DNA of 64,000 nucleotides from the NCBI GenBank assembly GCA_035578155.1, contig JAPWDM010000008.1, positions 4,175,347 to 4,239,346 of the forward strand. Direction: 5' to 3'. The notes beneath the pieces are model-generated. The model did no database searches. It was not told where the DNA came from and saw only the letters and a list, made by a program, of their open reading frames with translations. Shown here piece after piece: positions 10,875 through 20,968 of this stretch. This DNA comes from Brachynemurus nebulosus. Its lineage: Eukaryota > Arthropoda > Insecta > Neuroptera > Myrmeleontidae. Numbering within the stretch: position 1 is the first letter of the stretch; each line of letters begins with the position of its first letter. Position numbers and translations under genes: made by a program.

Positions 10875-11345
10875 TTAGTATGATATACTGTTGATGATGT
10901 ACGCAGTTCGCATACATACACTATATACTAAGATGGTCGACATATTTGACAACTAATCAACAATTAAAAATAAATTTAGTTATTTTAAGAAACATAACCC
11001 TTTATTTTGAGAAATTTTTTATTCAATAGAATTTTTACACTTAATACGACACACTTCATATTTTTTCTATTTAAATTTCACGAGTTGATTAAAAAAACAT
11101 GACATTTGTTATGACGTGAATATGACCACGGTCAGTAACAGACTAAATCAGTGGTGGTGTAGATTGCAACTTACTGCAACTTTAATATTTCACTTTTTGA
11201 TACGTAGGCTTGATCTGTCTCATCTGTGTTGTTTAATATATAATGTATATTAATTTTTTGAATGCGTGCCCTCTGGTTTGTAACGGTGAAAGCTCCGTTG
11301 GCTAACCGTAGGCTAACAAAATTTCCGTTTGGAACGCCAGCAATG

Positions 11346-11807
11346 ACTCCAAGCGATCCACACTTTTTGATTTTAGTTTCTTTCTAGTGTTCTATGATAG
11401 TTCAATGGTTACGTGTATCTCTGGCGAATGTGCGCATGGCGTTTTTAATATGGTCCATTTCACTTAAATGTAACCATCATTCATCACTTATAAATTAAAA
11501 TAATTTCCGTTTTCTTGCCTTTATCTCTTTTATTATTGCACTGACGTAAATTTCAAAATTGCAGTTTGTTTTTAGAAAAGAATAGAAGACTGATTTGTTT
11601 CGAATATAAAATTTATTTAATTTTTTTACGATGACTCATGCTCATTTGTATTTGAAACGGAGTATACATAAACAGCAGTTGGCGACATTGAATTAAAATT
11701 AACCTGTTTAACATCCTAACAAAAGTAGAAAAATAAGCTGGATAAGCTGTTTTTAAAAAGCATTGTGTAATTATTTGTGTGTAATAAAAATAAAACAGAA
11801 ATCAAAA
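11346..11807 (+). promoter_or_regulatory. 5' flank of zinc-finger unit 2
   Basis: No gene. The sequence is paralogous to 24637-25070, the flank of unit 4, from actccaagcgatcc to agctggataagctgt and gtgtaattatttgtg. It leads straight into the conserved taataaaa and the ATG. It probably holds the promoter and 5' UTR of unit 2, although no core promoter motif is clear. Confidence 0.4.
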
Positions 11808-12059
11808 ATGGAGAATTCGGCCCGTGAATGTTTTCATAATTTACCTAAAATTAAAATGGAAATAGATGAAGTGGATGAACTGGTCCACGAAGTTGATCTT
11901 ACATGTAAAATTAAAGTGGAGAAAGATGAAGTGAATGAAAACAATTTCAGGTTATTAGCACAAACTAAAATTTTTGAACCAGCTAAATTGTCACAAGAAA
12001 ATATTAGTTTGACGGATAAAAAAAACTTTGCGGACTTACAACAGCAAAATATAAAACTG
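11808..12059 (+). CDS. Zinc-finger unit 2, exon 1 (acidic N-terminal domain)
   Basis: 84 codons from ATG 11808 (MENSARECFHNLPKIKMEID) to QNIKL, then GTAAGT at 12060. The start is chosen because MENS is conserved in the family, while the upstream in-frame codons are leader sequence. It contains psi-K-x-E motifs (IKME, IKVE) each followed by an acidic EVDE or EVNE run. Phase-0 junction to exon 2 at 13750. Confidence 0.85.
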
Positions 12060-12270
12060 GTAAGTTTTAAATATATTAGATTTGAATCGTAAAGAATAAG
12101 GGTGAATTTTCGCTCTAAAGAGTTTTGAGTTTAACTCATATGGCACAGAATGCACTGAAATACATCTTATGCATTTCATGCCAGTATTACAAATATAACA
12201 ACGGTGAGACCTAAATAAAAATTTAAATATTTATTTTTAATCAACGTAGTTTTAATTGGGATTTCAAGAG

Positions 12271-13407
12271 TTTAATGATTTCGTTTTAACCAATTACCCA
12301 ATGATTTAGGAACCGGATATTCAGGACCCCAATAATTAGAGTTGAATTCCAGAAAAACAATTTATTTTTTCATTAGTCAAATGTACATTTCGGAACATAT
12401 GTCCCTTCTTCAGTGACCTATTTAACAATTAAAAATAAGTAAGTTACAATTGTGTTAGGTGTTTTTTAAAAAGAAAAAAAGATTGACAATGTATTTTTCT
12501 TTTAGTCTAATACATACATGTTATGAACATTGCATAAAGAATAAACATTTTATTTGAAATCTTAAAGGAAAGAATTTATTTAATTTCACAAAATTAACTA
12601 TGGAAAATATAATAAGGTATATTGAAAAATTTTTTTTTTGTATGTTATAAATATTAATATTGATCGATATTTACTTATCAAATTTTATTTTATTTGTAGT
12701 GGAGGTATACACTATATGGTCTATCTATATCATTATCGATGTATAAGGGAAATTAGCAGAAAAAACCAGCTTATTTTCAGTATTAGGAATTAAAAAAAGG
12801 TTTTGTTTTTTAATTTAAACAAACATCCGGACAGACAAATTTGTCTGTCCGGATGTTTGTTTAAATTAAAAAACAAAACCTTTTTTTAATTCCTAATACT
12901 GAAAATAAGCTGGTTTTTTCTGCTAATTTCCCTTATACATCGATAATGATATAGATAGACCATATAGTGTATACCTCCACTACAAATAAAATAAAATTTG
13001 ATAAGTAAATATCGATCAATATTAATATTTATAACATACAAAAAAAAATTTTTCAATATACCTTATTATATTTTCCATAGTTAATTTTGTGAAATTAAAT
13101 AAATTCTTTCCTTTAAGATTTCAAATAAAATGTTTATTCTTTATGCAATGTTCATAACATGTATGTATTAGACTAAAAGAAAAATACATTGTCAATCTTT
13201 TTTTCTTTTTAAAAAACACCTAACACAATTGTAACTTACTTATTTTTAATTGTTAAATAGGTCACTGAAGAAGGGACATATGTTCCGAAATGTACATTTG
13301 ACTAATGAAAAAATAAATTGTTTTTCTGGAATTCAACTCTAATTATTGGGGTCCTGAATATCCGGTTCCTAAATCATTGGGTAATTGGTTAAAACGAAAT
13401 CATTAAA
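12271..13407. repeat. 1.1-kb near-perfect palindrome in the unit 2 intron
   Basis: Two arms of about 568 bp mirror each other around acagacaaa/tttgtctgt at 12839/12840. The one clear difference is a T10 versus A9 run. Arms include gaagaagggacatatgttcc followed by gaaatgtac and aaataaattg. A shared TTAAATATTTATTT lies near both ends, which may be a target duplication. The arm sequence resembles an inverted pair of Penelope-type termini, but this is inference. It should make cruciform or hairpin DNA and long double-stranded pre-mRNA. Confidence 0.9.
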
Positions 13408-13749
13408 TATTTATTTATTTATATGTTAGGTCTGAGCACAAGTGAAACACAATAAATAAATAAACTCATGTTTAGGGCCCAAAAACCGTCCTTGTCAGAA
13501 CTAGACTAGTAACTAGGCCTACATAAGAGCGGTAAATTTTTAGAAAAGGGCCTCAAAAGTTGAAAATTGACTTTTTTTTTTTTGCTCGACAGTTCTGTAA
13601 AGAAGTAGAAAAAAGGTTAGATTTTTTTCTTTTTAAGCAAAAGGCGGAAGCAGCACTTAGGGTAGATCTGGCCCTGGTCCTTATAGACTTGTAACCTTTT
13701 CGAAAAAAATTAGATATATGTTTTAATTAATGTTCTTATAATATTTTAG
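13408..13749 (+). other. 3' part of unit 2 intron
   Basis: Non-coding intron sequence shared with the unit 4 intron (29880-30420), for example aggtctgagcacaagtg and actcatgtttagggc. It ends in atattttag, the acceptor. Confidence 0.75.
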
Positions 13750-14913
13750 GAGTTGAATGAATCTTTGCCAGATTTAAACAGTTTACACACGGAAATGAAA
13801 ATTGAAGAAGATGAAGTAGATGAAGATCATTCAACAGATTTAACAGAACATCAGATTGCAAGTGTTGATAAAAAACTATTTCAGTGTGATACATGTAATA
13901 AAACATTTAATGGAAAGTATAGCTTAAAAAGACATAAAATAATTCACAGTGGTGAAAAACCGTATAAATGTAAGGTATGTACTAAAACATTTCGTGATTT
14001 AAGTAATTTAAAACAACATGCGAGAGTCCACAGTGATGAAAAACCATACCAGTGTAATATTTGTTCTAAGGCATTTACTCGTTCAAATGTTTTAAAAAGA
14101 CATGAAAGAATTCACAGTGGTGAAAAACCATATCAGTGTAATGTTTGTTCTAAATCATTTAATCAGTCAGGTGATTTAAAAAGACATGAAAGAATTCACA
14201 GTGGTGAAAAACCATATCAGTGTAATGTTTGTTCTAAATCATTTAATCAGTCAGGTGATTTAAAAAGACATGAAAGAATTCACAGTGGTGAAAAACCATA
14301 CCAATGCAATGTGTGTTCGAAAGAATTTAACCGATTAGGTCATTTAAAAACACTTGAAAGAACTCACGGTGGTGAAAAACCATACAAGTGTAATGTGTGT
14401 TCTAAAGCATTTAATCAGTTAGGTCATTTAAAAGGACATGAAAGAATTCATAGTGGTGAAAAACCATACAAATGTAACATATGTTGTGAAACATTTAGTC
14501 ATTCGAATAGTTTAAGAACACATGAAAGAATTCACAGTGGTGAAAAACCATATGAATGTAAAATATGTTCTAAAACATGTCGTGATTTAAGTAATTTAAA
14601 AAACCATGAAAGAATTCACAGTGGTGAAAGACCATACCAATGTAACATATGTTCTAAAACATTTACCACTTCAAGTGAAATAAAAAGACATGAAAGAATC
14701 CACAGTGGTGAAAAACCATACAAGTGTAATATATGTACTAAAACATTTAATAGGTTAAGTAGTTTAAAAACACATGAAAGAATACACAGTGGTGAAAGAC
14801 CACACAAATGTAATGTGTGTTCTAAAACATTTACTACTTCAGGTAATTTAAAAACACATAAAATAATTCACAGTGATGAAAAACCACACAAGTGTAATAT
14901 ATGTATGTTCTAA
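13750..14913 (+). CDS. Zinc-finger unit 2, exon 2 (12 C2H2 fingers, truncated end)
   Basis: Follows the TTTTAG acceptor at 13748-13749 in phase 0 (ELNESLPDLNSLHTE). An acidic stretch (IKIEEDEVDE-like, here MKIEEDEVDE) leads into 12 fingers of the C-X2-C-X12-H-X3-H type with SGEKPY linkers. With exon 1 the protein is about 471 residues. It is probably a nuclear sequence-specific DNA-binding protein; the targets are unknown. Fingers 4 and 5 are identical in sequence. Finger 6 has Leu instead of the first zinc-binding His (KTLERTH), and finger 9 has Cys instead of the core Phe. The frame ends at TAA 14911-14913 inside a 13th finger because of a 4-bp duplication (tgtatgt); the shifted remainder continues to about 15010 and has further stops. 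Otherwise intact. Confidence 0.9.
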   Translation, partial: ELNESLPDLNSLHTEMKIEEDEVDEDHSTDLTEHQIASVDKKLFQCDTCNKTFNGKYSLKRHKIIHSGEKPYKCKVCTKTFRDLSNLKQHARVHSDEKPYQCNICSKAFTRSNVLKRHERIHSGEKPYQCNVCSKSFNQSGDLKRHERIHSGEKPYQCNVCSKSFNQSGDLKRHERIHSGEKPYQCNVCSKEFNRLGHLKTLERTHGGEKPYKCNVCSKAFNQLGHLKGHERIHSGEKPYKCNICCETFSHSNSLRTHERIHSGEKPYECKICSKTCRDLSNLKNHERIHSGERPYQCNICSKTFTTSSEIKRHERIHSGEKPYKCNICTKTFNRLSSLKTHERIHSGERPHKCNVCSKTFTTSGNLKTHKIIHSDEKPHKCNICMF

Positions 14914-15010
14914 AACATTTAACTAATCCAGTGCTTTAAAAAGACATGAAACAATTCATACTGGATAAAAGTCTGTGAATGTAATAAATGCTTCAAAACA
15001 TTTAATCATA
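14914..15010 (+). pseudogene. Decayed finger remnants after unit 2
   Basis: In a shifted frame this reads SKTFN-stop-SSALKRHETIHTG-stop, then pieces of another finger (aaatgcttcaaaacattt). It shows that the ancestral protein had at least one or two more fingers. Confidence 0.75.
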
Positions 15011-15039
15011 TAACAAACTCCGTAATTTATTTAAGAAAA

Positions 15040-15372
15040 AATAAATTAAAGTAAAAAAAATGTTTTTTAAGAAAAAGCTTTTATTTAAAAATGGGCTAAA
15101 AAAATAAAATAACTTTTGAGTGAAGTTTGTAGCAATATGCAACATAATTTATAAAAGCTTGAGGCGTTATCATTAATTAGGTATTTCTGTTTTGGATATA
15201 ACTGTAGCTATTTTACTTTTCAGTAGTTACCAAACTTAATTAACAGCCTCAAGCTTTTATAAATTATGTTGCATATTGCTTCAAACTTCACTCAAAAGTT
15301 ATTTTATTTTTTTAGCCCATTTTTAAATAAAAGCTTTTTCTTAAAAAACATTTTTTTTACTTTAATTTATTT
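15040..15372. repeat. Foldback repeat downstream of unit 2
   Basis: Arms of about 125 bp (15040-15168 and 15248-15372) are inverted copies, for example ggcttttatt-type and gcaatatgcaacataattt, around an 80-bp spacer. The gene remnant ends at its left edge, so it may have inserted into the 3' end of unit 2. No coding. Confidence 0.8.
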
Positions 15373-16625
15373 TCTACTTTTTAGTCTGATTACAATTAAT
15401 TTGCAAAAAAAATTAAAGAAGTAATTTTTTACCTATATTTTAATCGATTAATTTACCTTAATCAAGCATAACTATGGAAACAAAAAATTGCAGTGTAAAA
15501 TCAATAGGCAATATTTGACAATTCTAAATGTCAAAAAGTTGCACAGGACTAAAAATCAACAATTTTTTTGGGGGGCAATGTAGGACAAAACTAATTATAC
15601 AGTATTGCATTGTCATCAAGGTTAGACACGAATGTAAAATTTGAAACCTCTAGCTCAATTAGAACTTGTCTAAATTTTGATTCCAAGATTTGATCTAAAC
15701 CAACATACTAACATATCAAGTTAAATAAAAGCTTTTAAAAAATAATGGAGGTTGCTATAATATGTATACAATCGTAAATAATTACGATTAGGTCTTAATC
15801 TTAAATCAATTTCGTAAAAGGGCTTCTTGGGTCGCGCAAGGATGTTATTTATGTGGAAGCGATTTTTGGATCTTACATTCACACCAAAAAGGAATAAAAA
15901 AAAAGGATGAAAGACTCCGAGGCTCTATGGTACAGTGTGTGATGATATTTGTAGTTTAAAAAGAAAACAAATCTATGGAATGTTTTGATGACAGTTATAA
16001 ATTACACCACATGGAAACGAATTTTTTTAAATAGTTAGGTTATGAAGATTAAAATAAAAAAAAAAAAAGATTAAATAAAATGTGAAATATTTAAAGAAAG
16101 GGTGTAGATAATGAATAAAAATGTGAATAAGGATAAAATGAAAATGTAATATGATTGTGATTAAAAAAAAATACTTATTGCTGTGTTTTCTTCAGATGAT
16201 GAAAAGTTACGAATTTTCGATTTGTTTTAAAAGAAATAAAAAGATTACAAAATTAACGAAGAAAAAAAGAAACTGCTTGTAACTAATCTAATTTGAAAAT
16301 TTTATCACGTTGAGTCAAAATGAATAAATATTTCTCAACTTTCTTTTCAAATGTGTGTAAGCAGAAATATAAATAAATTAAACAATATAAATTAATTTAA
16401 TTTACATTTAATTTTTTAGAAAACAATTAATACAATAATTGAAAACTGTTTTCTTGAGCGTATCGCGGAAAAAGAGGCCGAGTGGACTTCCAGGAACGCC
16501 GTTTTCAGTTCTTATCGATGGAGGTGGCAAAACATATGATGAGCAGCGCATGGTATTTGACAATAGTTAGTGATGATCATGCCGTTATATAACAATTATG
16601 TAATATTGTTATAATCAAAATAAAT
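15373..16625. other. AT-rich intergenic stretch
   Basis: No gene or clear element is recognised. There are A-rich runs around 15895-16175. A short less AT-rich segment at 16455-16560 (gcggaaaaagaggccgag) stands out but has no supported product. Confidence 0.4.
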
Positions 16626-16627
16626 AA

Positions 16628-16760
16628 CAGTTTTGTGAGTTCTGTGACGCGTGAAATTACATTATACTGAATGTAATTTCACAACTGATGACTGAGGCAT
16701 AGCACTAGAAACGTATATCGAGTGTCCTAATTATTAATGTTTTGTGTGGGCATTCGATAA
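16628..16760 (+). repeat. Conserved hairpin block, 3' flank copy 1
   Basis: Contains gtgaaattacatt, atactg, aatgtaatttcac, a 13-bp perfect stem with a 6-base loop, followed by ctgatgactgaggcatagc and ctagaaacgtat. The same block lies after units 4 (31525) and 7 (57555). It could be a 3' UTR element or the terminus of a retroelement. Confidence 0.6.
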
Positions 16761-17028
16761 TTATTGGTTCAAAAAAATAAGAACACCAAAATTTACTTTT
16801 ATCCTCCTATTTTATTTTCATAACTCTATACTCATTTTTTTTAATTTTATATCAACAACTAATTTTTATTTTATTTTATATTTTTTAAAACAACCTACTA
16901 TTGTATATTTTTATATATTAAATTATTTCCATAGATAACTAAATATTATACCTACTTTATTTATGAGATGGGCATTGATATCTAATACTAATTTTATGTA
17001 CACATACGATTTACTTTCAATATTATTA

Positions 17029-18317
17029 AACTGATAAGTTTCTTATAATTTAACTACTTTTTAGAATATCTTAGAATTAAGCAGTTAAAATGTGATACAC
17101 GGTAAAACTGACAATGATTAGATTTCCCTGGTGAACGTTTGCGAAACGAATGTATGACAGATATTTTATGACCCTGGGTTTAATAATATTTCATTCAAGA
17201 TCATAAAAACTTTTTCAGCGATTTCGTCGTTGGACATTTACGAGACCTCTTCGCCATGGTGAACAGAGTGTATTCGTACCAAATTTCAGTAACGTAAAAT
17301 GTCAACACTTCAAATTTTATAATTGTACGCTCAGTTTATGTAAAAAAATTTATAAAGAAAACGGGTAAGTTCAAAAATGTAAACTTTACCGCATCGATGC
17401 AGCATCAGGACGTTCTGATGCGTCTAATACTGCATGATGCGATGCTGATGCTCTCTTGAAATTTGATGCACATTAGATATTTTTGAATGGGATATTGGCA
17501 TCATGATGCATGTAGCATAATAGACACACAATGTAGCCAATGTAGCATGATGGACTATAGATAATATAGTAATACAGTCCTTGTATAGGTATATTATCTT
17601 TGAATTTCAACTTGAACTTACTTGAAATTGAAAATATTGAAATTATTTGAATAAAAAATATTACATACCTATTTTGAGTGCAAGATGTATTCAAATAGTA
17701 TAAACAATTTTAATGAAAAGTAAATACATTAATCTTTTTCAACAGTTTTTTTCGGAATTATTCCTGTTGGTGTTAATACCTACATAATATGGCAAGTAGT
17801 TATAATTCTACACATGACAAGCATCTTGGACACGCATCACCAAATTTCTTGATGTATTGTTTTGACGCATCAGATGCAAAAATGAACTTTTGATTTTTCG
17901 TTGTGATGCGTCTGATGCGTTTTTGAACTTTTGACTCTGTCTCATGCAAGCAGTGATGCATTTTTAAACTTAGCCAACATTATTAGAATGCTCAGTTTAC
18001 ATTAGTTTCACGACTTGCCGCTAGGAAATCTTATCATTACCAATAAAATGATATTGAATTTTTTGTTTTAAATTTACAACTATGCGAACAATTGGCAGAA
18101 ACTAATTTATATGAAATGTGCGAAAATCTGTCAGAAGGATCTTTTAGATCCAACTTTGAAGAATGTTAGAACAATGTTGACAAAATAACGATCTAGAATA
18201 ATTTTACTTACGTATTAAAATTAAAATTATTTTTGTATTTATTGTAGTTTTAATAATAATTGTAGTTAGTTAATTATAAAATTGAAAATCTGTGTATTTT
18301 TAATTGTTAAGAATTAA
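17029..18317 (+). repeat. Family R repeat, copy 1
   Basis: Begins aactgataagtttcttata and carries markers such as gatttccctggtga, ttcgccatggtgaac and gacttgccgctaggaaatc. It is interrupted by an element at 17363-17975 and truncated at its 3' end. Full copies end ctagcaattagtacc, so the ends may be weak inverted repeats (AACTGaTAaGTT and AACTGcTAgTT). It is non-coding. Confidence 0.65.
17363..17975. mobile_element. MITE nested in family R copy 1
   Basis: Inverted ends GG(G/C)TAAGTT(C/T)AAAAATG, with AAC on both sides (17360-17362 and 17976-17978). Family R at 61772 (gaaaacattattag) gives the uninterrupted site. Dense gatgcatc/gatgcgtc words lie near both ends. No transposase. The T-rich open frames inside are not convincing genes. 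Confidence 0.7.
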
Positions 18318-18370
18318 ATTTTAAACTTAAATTTTAAACGCGTTTTTCTCGAAACTACATTTTTTCTGAT

Positions 18371-19295
18371 AGTTTTCTGACAAAACCTGGTATATGGTAT
18401 ACGAGTTTGTGTAAAATTATTTTTTGAAATAAGTAACATTTTTATCAGCATACCCTCGTACTTAACCAAGATACAACTATCTGACACTGGAGTTCGCAGG
18501 TGCTGTACACAACAAATCCAGTAGTACGTACTGGTCGGTGCAAACTTAAGGGGAAGTACGTAAAATCGGAAGATCAGGAGCGTCGGTAAACCTTTATTTG
18601 AGGGGTTGGTAAATGTTATTTATTATATAAACAAGTACATATTATATATAAATAAGTACAGTACGCGTCAAAAAGTGATCGAACACTCTAAACCAGGGGT
18701 GCCCACACTTTTGACGCCGCACTGGACTTAATGTTGTGGTACACTGTCGTGTAAAAAGTGTGGACCCCCCCGGTTAAGGTGCCCGATCACTTTTTGAAGC
18801 GTACTGTACCTATTTGACTCAAACACGCGCGCGCTTAAATAAGTACAGTACGCTTTAAAAAGTGATCGAACACCTTAACCCCGAGGCGGGGGGTGCCCAC
18901 ACTTTTGACACGGCAGTTTACCAAAACATTAAGTACAGTGCTGTGTCAAAAGTGTTGGCACCCTCCCCCCTGACTGAGAGTGTTCGATCACTTTTTGACG
19001 CGTACTGTACTTATTTATATATAATATGTACTTGTTTATATAATAAATAATATTTACCAGCCCCTCAAATAAAAGTTTACCGACGCTCCTGATCTTCCGA
19101 TTTTACGTACTTCCCCTTAAATTTGCACCGACCAGTACGTACTATTGGATTTGTGGTGTACAGCACCTGCGAACTCTAGTGTCAGATAGTTGTATCTTGG
19201 TCAAGTACGACGGTATGCTGATAAAAGTGTTACTTATTTCAAAAAATAATTTTACACAAACTCGTATACCATATACCAGGTTTTGTCAGAAAACT
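18371..19295. repeat. 925-bp foldback element with repeated 31-bp stem motif
   Basis: The outer arms (18371-18700 and 18965-19295) are inverted copies, ending agttttctgacaaaacc and its complement. The core holds four copies of GTACAGTACGC followed by tcaaaaagtgatcgaacac in alternating orientation (about 18658, 18780, 18843, 18985), and two inverted ggtgcccacacttttga-type blocks. No coding capacity. Confidence 0.85.
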
Positions 19296-19530
19296 AAATT
19301 TAGTTCATGTGGTACAAGTTTGTATTAAATTGAATAATTATTTTTCCATTAACTATTTTGCAATATTTCTTAGTGTATCATATGGGGAAGTGTATTATGT
19401 ACATGTATGACTTTCTAACTCAAAACCGTCAAAAAACCTTATATGAGTTTGAGACAGAAAAGGCGCGATATATGATTCAGCTCCGTTACGTTACATGTTC
19501 CTCTGGCGAATGCATCTCTGGCGTTATTAA

Positions 19531-20017
19531 CACTTTCAGTCCCATCGCTTCGGCATCTGAAACCAAACAAAACATCCCCAGAGGCCGACCGCGATCAATG
19601 ATTAATTGATTAGTAAGTTGGTTACGTATTATGTGTGCGATACATACATACCAACACATACACACACAAATACATACCAACACACACTACTCTTTTGGTT
19701 TCTATGTACGTATAAAATATAAAACATTTTAAGATAAACAAAAAATGCATAAAAAATATAATTTATGTTTTTAAATAAAATTGATTTGAATGTAGTCATT
19801 GTATAATTTTAATTATGTAGTATGTACATATCACGTTTATGTGTGCGTTTATGACTGTATGTTTACAGTTTTACAGATATGTAAATGTCGAACGGTATTG
19901 AATCTATTCAGTGTTTGAATCATTTTATTTTATGTATTTGTTTATATAATTTTTTTTTTTTCAAATATTGCCGGCTTCCGGGAAAGTTTGCTGTGAAAGT
20001 GCTCGGGCCTCATAGTG
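19531..20017. mobile_element. piggyBac-like MITE (copy 1)
   Basis: TTAA flanks both ends (19527-19530 and 20018-20021). The ends are CACTTTCAGTCCC and, inverted, CACTATGAGGCCCGAG. A second copy in opposite orientation lies at 47321-47809. The internal blocks gaggccgaccgcgatcaatg and ttgccggcttccggg are shared. No transposase. It sits about 100 bp upstream of unit 3. Confidence 0.85.
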
Positions 20018-20021
20018 TTAA

Positions 20022-20115
20022 TAAACAGCTGTTGGCAATATTGAATTAAAAAAAAGTAATCATTTGTGTAATTATCTGTGTGTAATAAAATATAAAAATA
20101 AAACAAAAATCAGAA
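20022..20115 (+). promoter_or_regulatory. 5' leader of zinc-finger unit 3
   Basis: The conserved family leader (catttgtgtaattatctgtg, taataaaa, cagaaATGG) immediately follows the MITE. Any promoter elements further upstream were therefore separated from the gene by that insertion. Confidence 0.4.
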
Positions 20116-20355
20116 ATGGAGAATTCGGTGCATGAATGTTTTCATACAAATAAAATTGAAATGAAGATAGATGAAGTGAATGAACTGGTCCACAAAGTTG
20201 ATCATACATTTGAAATTAAAGTGGAGAAAAATGAAGTGGATGAAAACAATTTTGGGTTATCAACACAAACAACAATTTTTGATTCAAGTAAATCGTCACA
20301 AGAAAATAATAGTTTGGTGAATAAAAAAAACTTACAAGAGCAAAATATAAAACTG
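20116..20355 (+). CDS. Zinc-finger unit 3, exon 1
   Basis: 80 codons, MENSVHECF to QNIKL, then GTAAGT. It is very similar to unit 1 exon 1. psi-K-x-E motifs: IKVE in the second half; the first-half site has become IEMK, so only one classic motif is left here. Phase-0 junction; the intron is only 70 bp (20356-20425) and ends TTTTAG. Confidence 0.9.
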
Positions 20356-20425
20356 GTAAGTGGGATTAAAAATTTCCGAATAAAATTATGCAAATGTTTT
20401 AACGTAATTACCTATAACATTTTAG

Positions 20426-20968
20426 GAGTGGAGTGAATCTTTGCCAGATTTAAATAGTTTACATACGGCAATCAAAATTGAAGAAGATGAAGTAGATGAA
20501 GTTCATTCGACAGATTTAACAAAGCATGAGATTACATGTGATGGCAGAAAACTATTTCAGTGTGATACATGTAATAAAATATTTACTATTCCAAGTCATT
20601 TAAAAATACATCAAAGAATTCACAGTGGTGAAAAACCATACGAATGTAACATATGTACTAAAACATTTGACCAGTTAGGTAGTTTAAACACGCATAAAAG
20701 AATTCACAGTGGTGAAAAACCTTATAAATGTAACATATGTACTAAAACATTTACTCAGTCATGTTGTTTAAAATCACATGAAATAATTCACAGTGATCAA
20801 AAACCTTATAAATGTAACATATGTATTAAAACATTTACTACTTCAAGACATTTAAAAACACATGAAAGAATTCACAGTGCTGAGAGACCATATCAGTGTA
20901 ATATGTGTTCTAAAATATTTAACCAGTTAAATCATTTAAAAGCACATCAAAGAATTCATAGGGAATGA
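20426..20968 (+). CDS. Zinc-finger unit 3, exon 2 (5 C2H2 fingers, intact)
   Basis: Starts after TTTTAG in phase 0 (EWSESLPDLNSLHT), has the acidic IKIEEDEVDE segment, then five regular fingers (first QCDTCNKIF, last YQCNMCSKIF) and ends HQRIHRE plus TGA. With exon 1 it makes a 260-residue protein and is the most compact intact member. All zinc ligands are present in all five fingers. Linkers are SGEKPY, but two are altered (SDQKPY, SAERPY). It is closest to unit 1, with the same C-terminus and 3' flank, so it shows what unit 1 looked like before insertion, although unit 1 has seven fingers. Probably a nuclear DNA-binding protein. Only the splice-site match and intact frame support expression. 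Confidence 0.92.
   Translation, partial: EWSESLPDLNSLHTAIKIEEDEVDEVHSTDLTKHEITCDGRKLFQCDTCNKIFTIPSHLKIHQRIHSGEKPYECNICTKTFDQLGSLNTHKRIHSGEKPYKCNICTKTFTQSCCLKSHEIIHSDQKPYKCNICIKTFTTSRHLKTHERIHSAERPYQCNMCSKIFNQLNHLKAHQRIHRE

Larger units (their letters stand above)
7856..11340. mobile_element. Large TIR element with 5-bp target duplication, host of nested insertions
   Basis: The ends are long inverted repeats of about 100 bp starting CTGGCGTTCCAAACG, flanked by CAATG at 7851-7855 and 11341-11345. The paralogous site near 24631 (caatcaatgactccaagcg) is empty with a single CAATG, which confirms the boundaries. It contains a hAT-like element (8166-9613) and a Harbinger-like element (9628-10874). 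Fragments of its end recur at about 27040 and upstream of several units. No transposase is seen; the superfamily is not assigned. Confidence 0.8.

Noticed and set aside
14616..14807. Minus-strand open frame opposite the finger array
   Set aside because: Antisense shadow of a repetitive zinc-finger exon.
16455..16560. Small exon-like segment with higher GC
   Set aside because: No open frame of useful length, splice pair or recognisable domain could be supported.
18862..19050. 62-codon open frame in the foldback at 18371-19295
   Set aside because: It runs across inverted repeat units and is not conserved between them.
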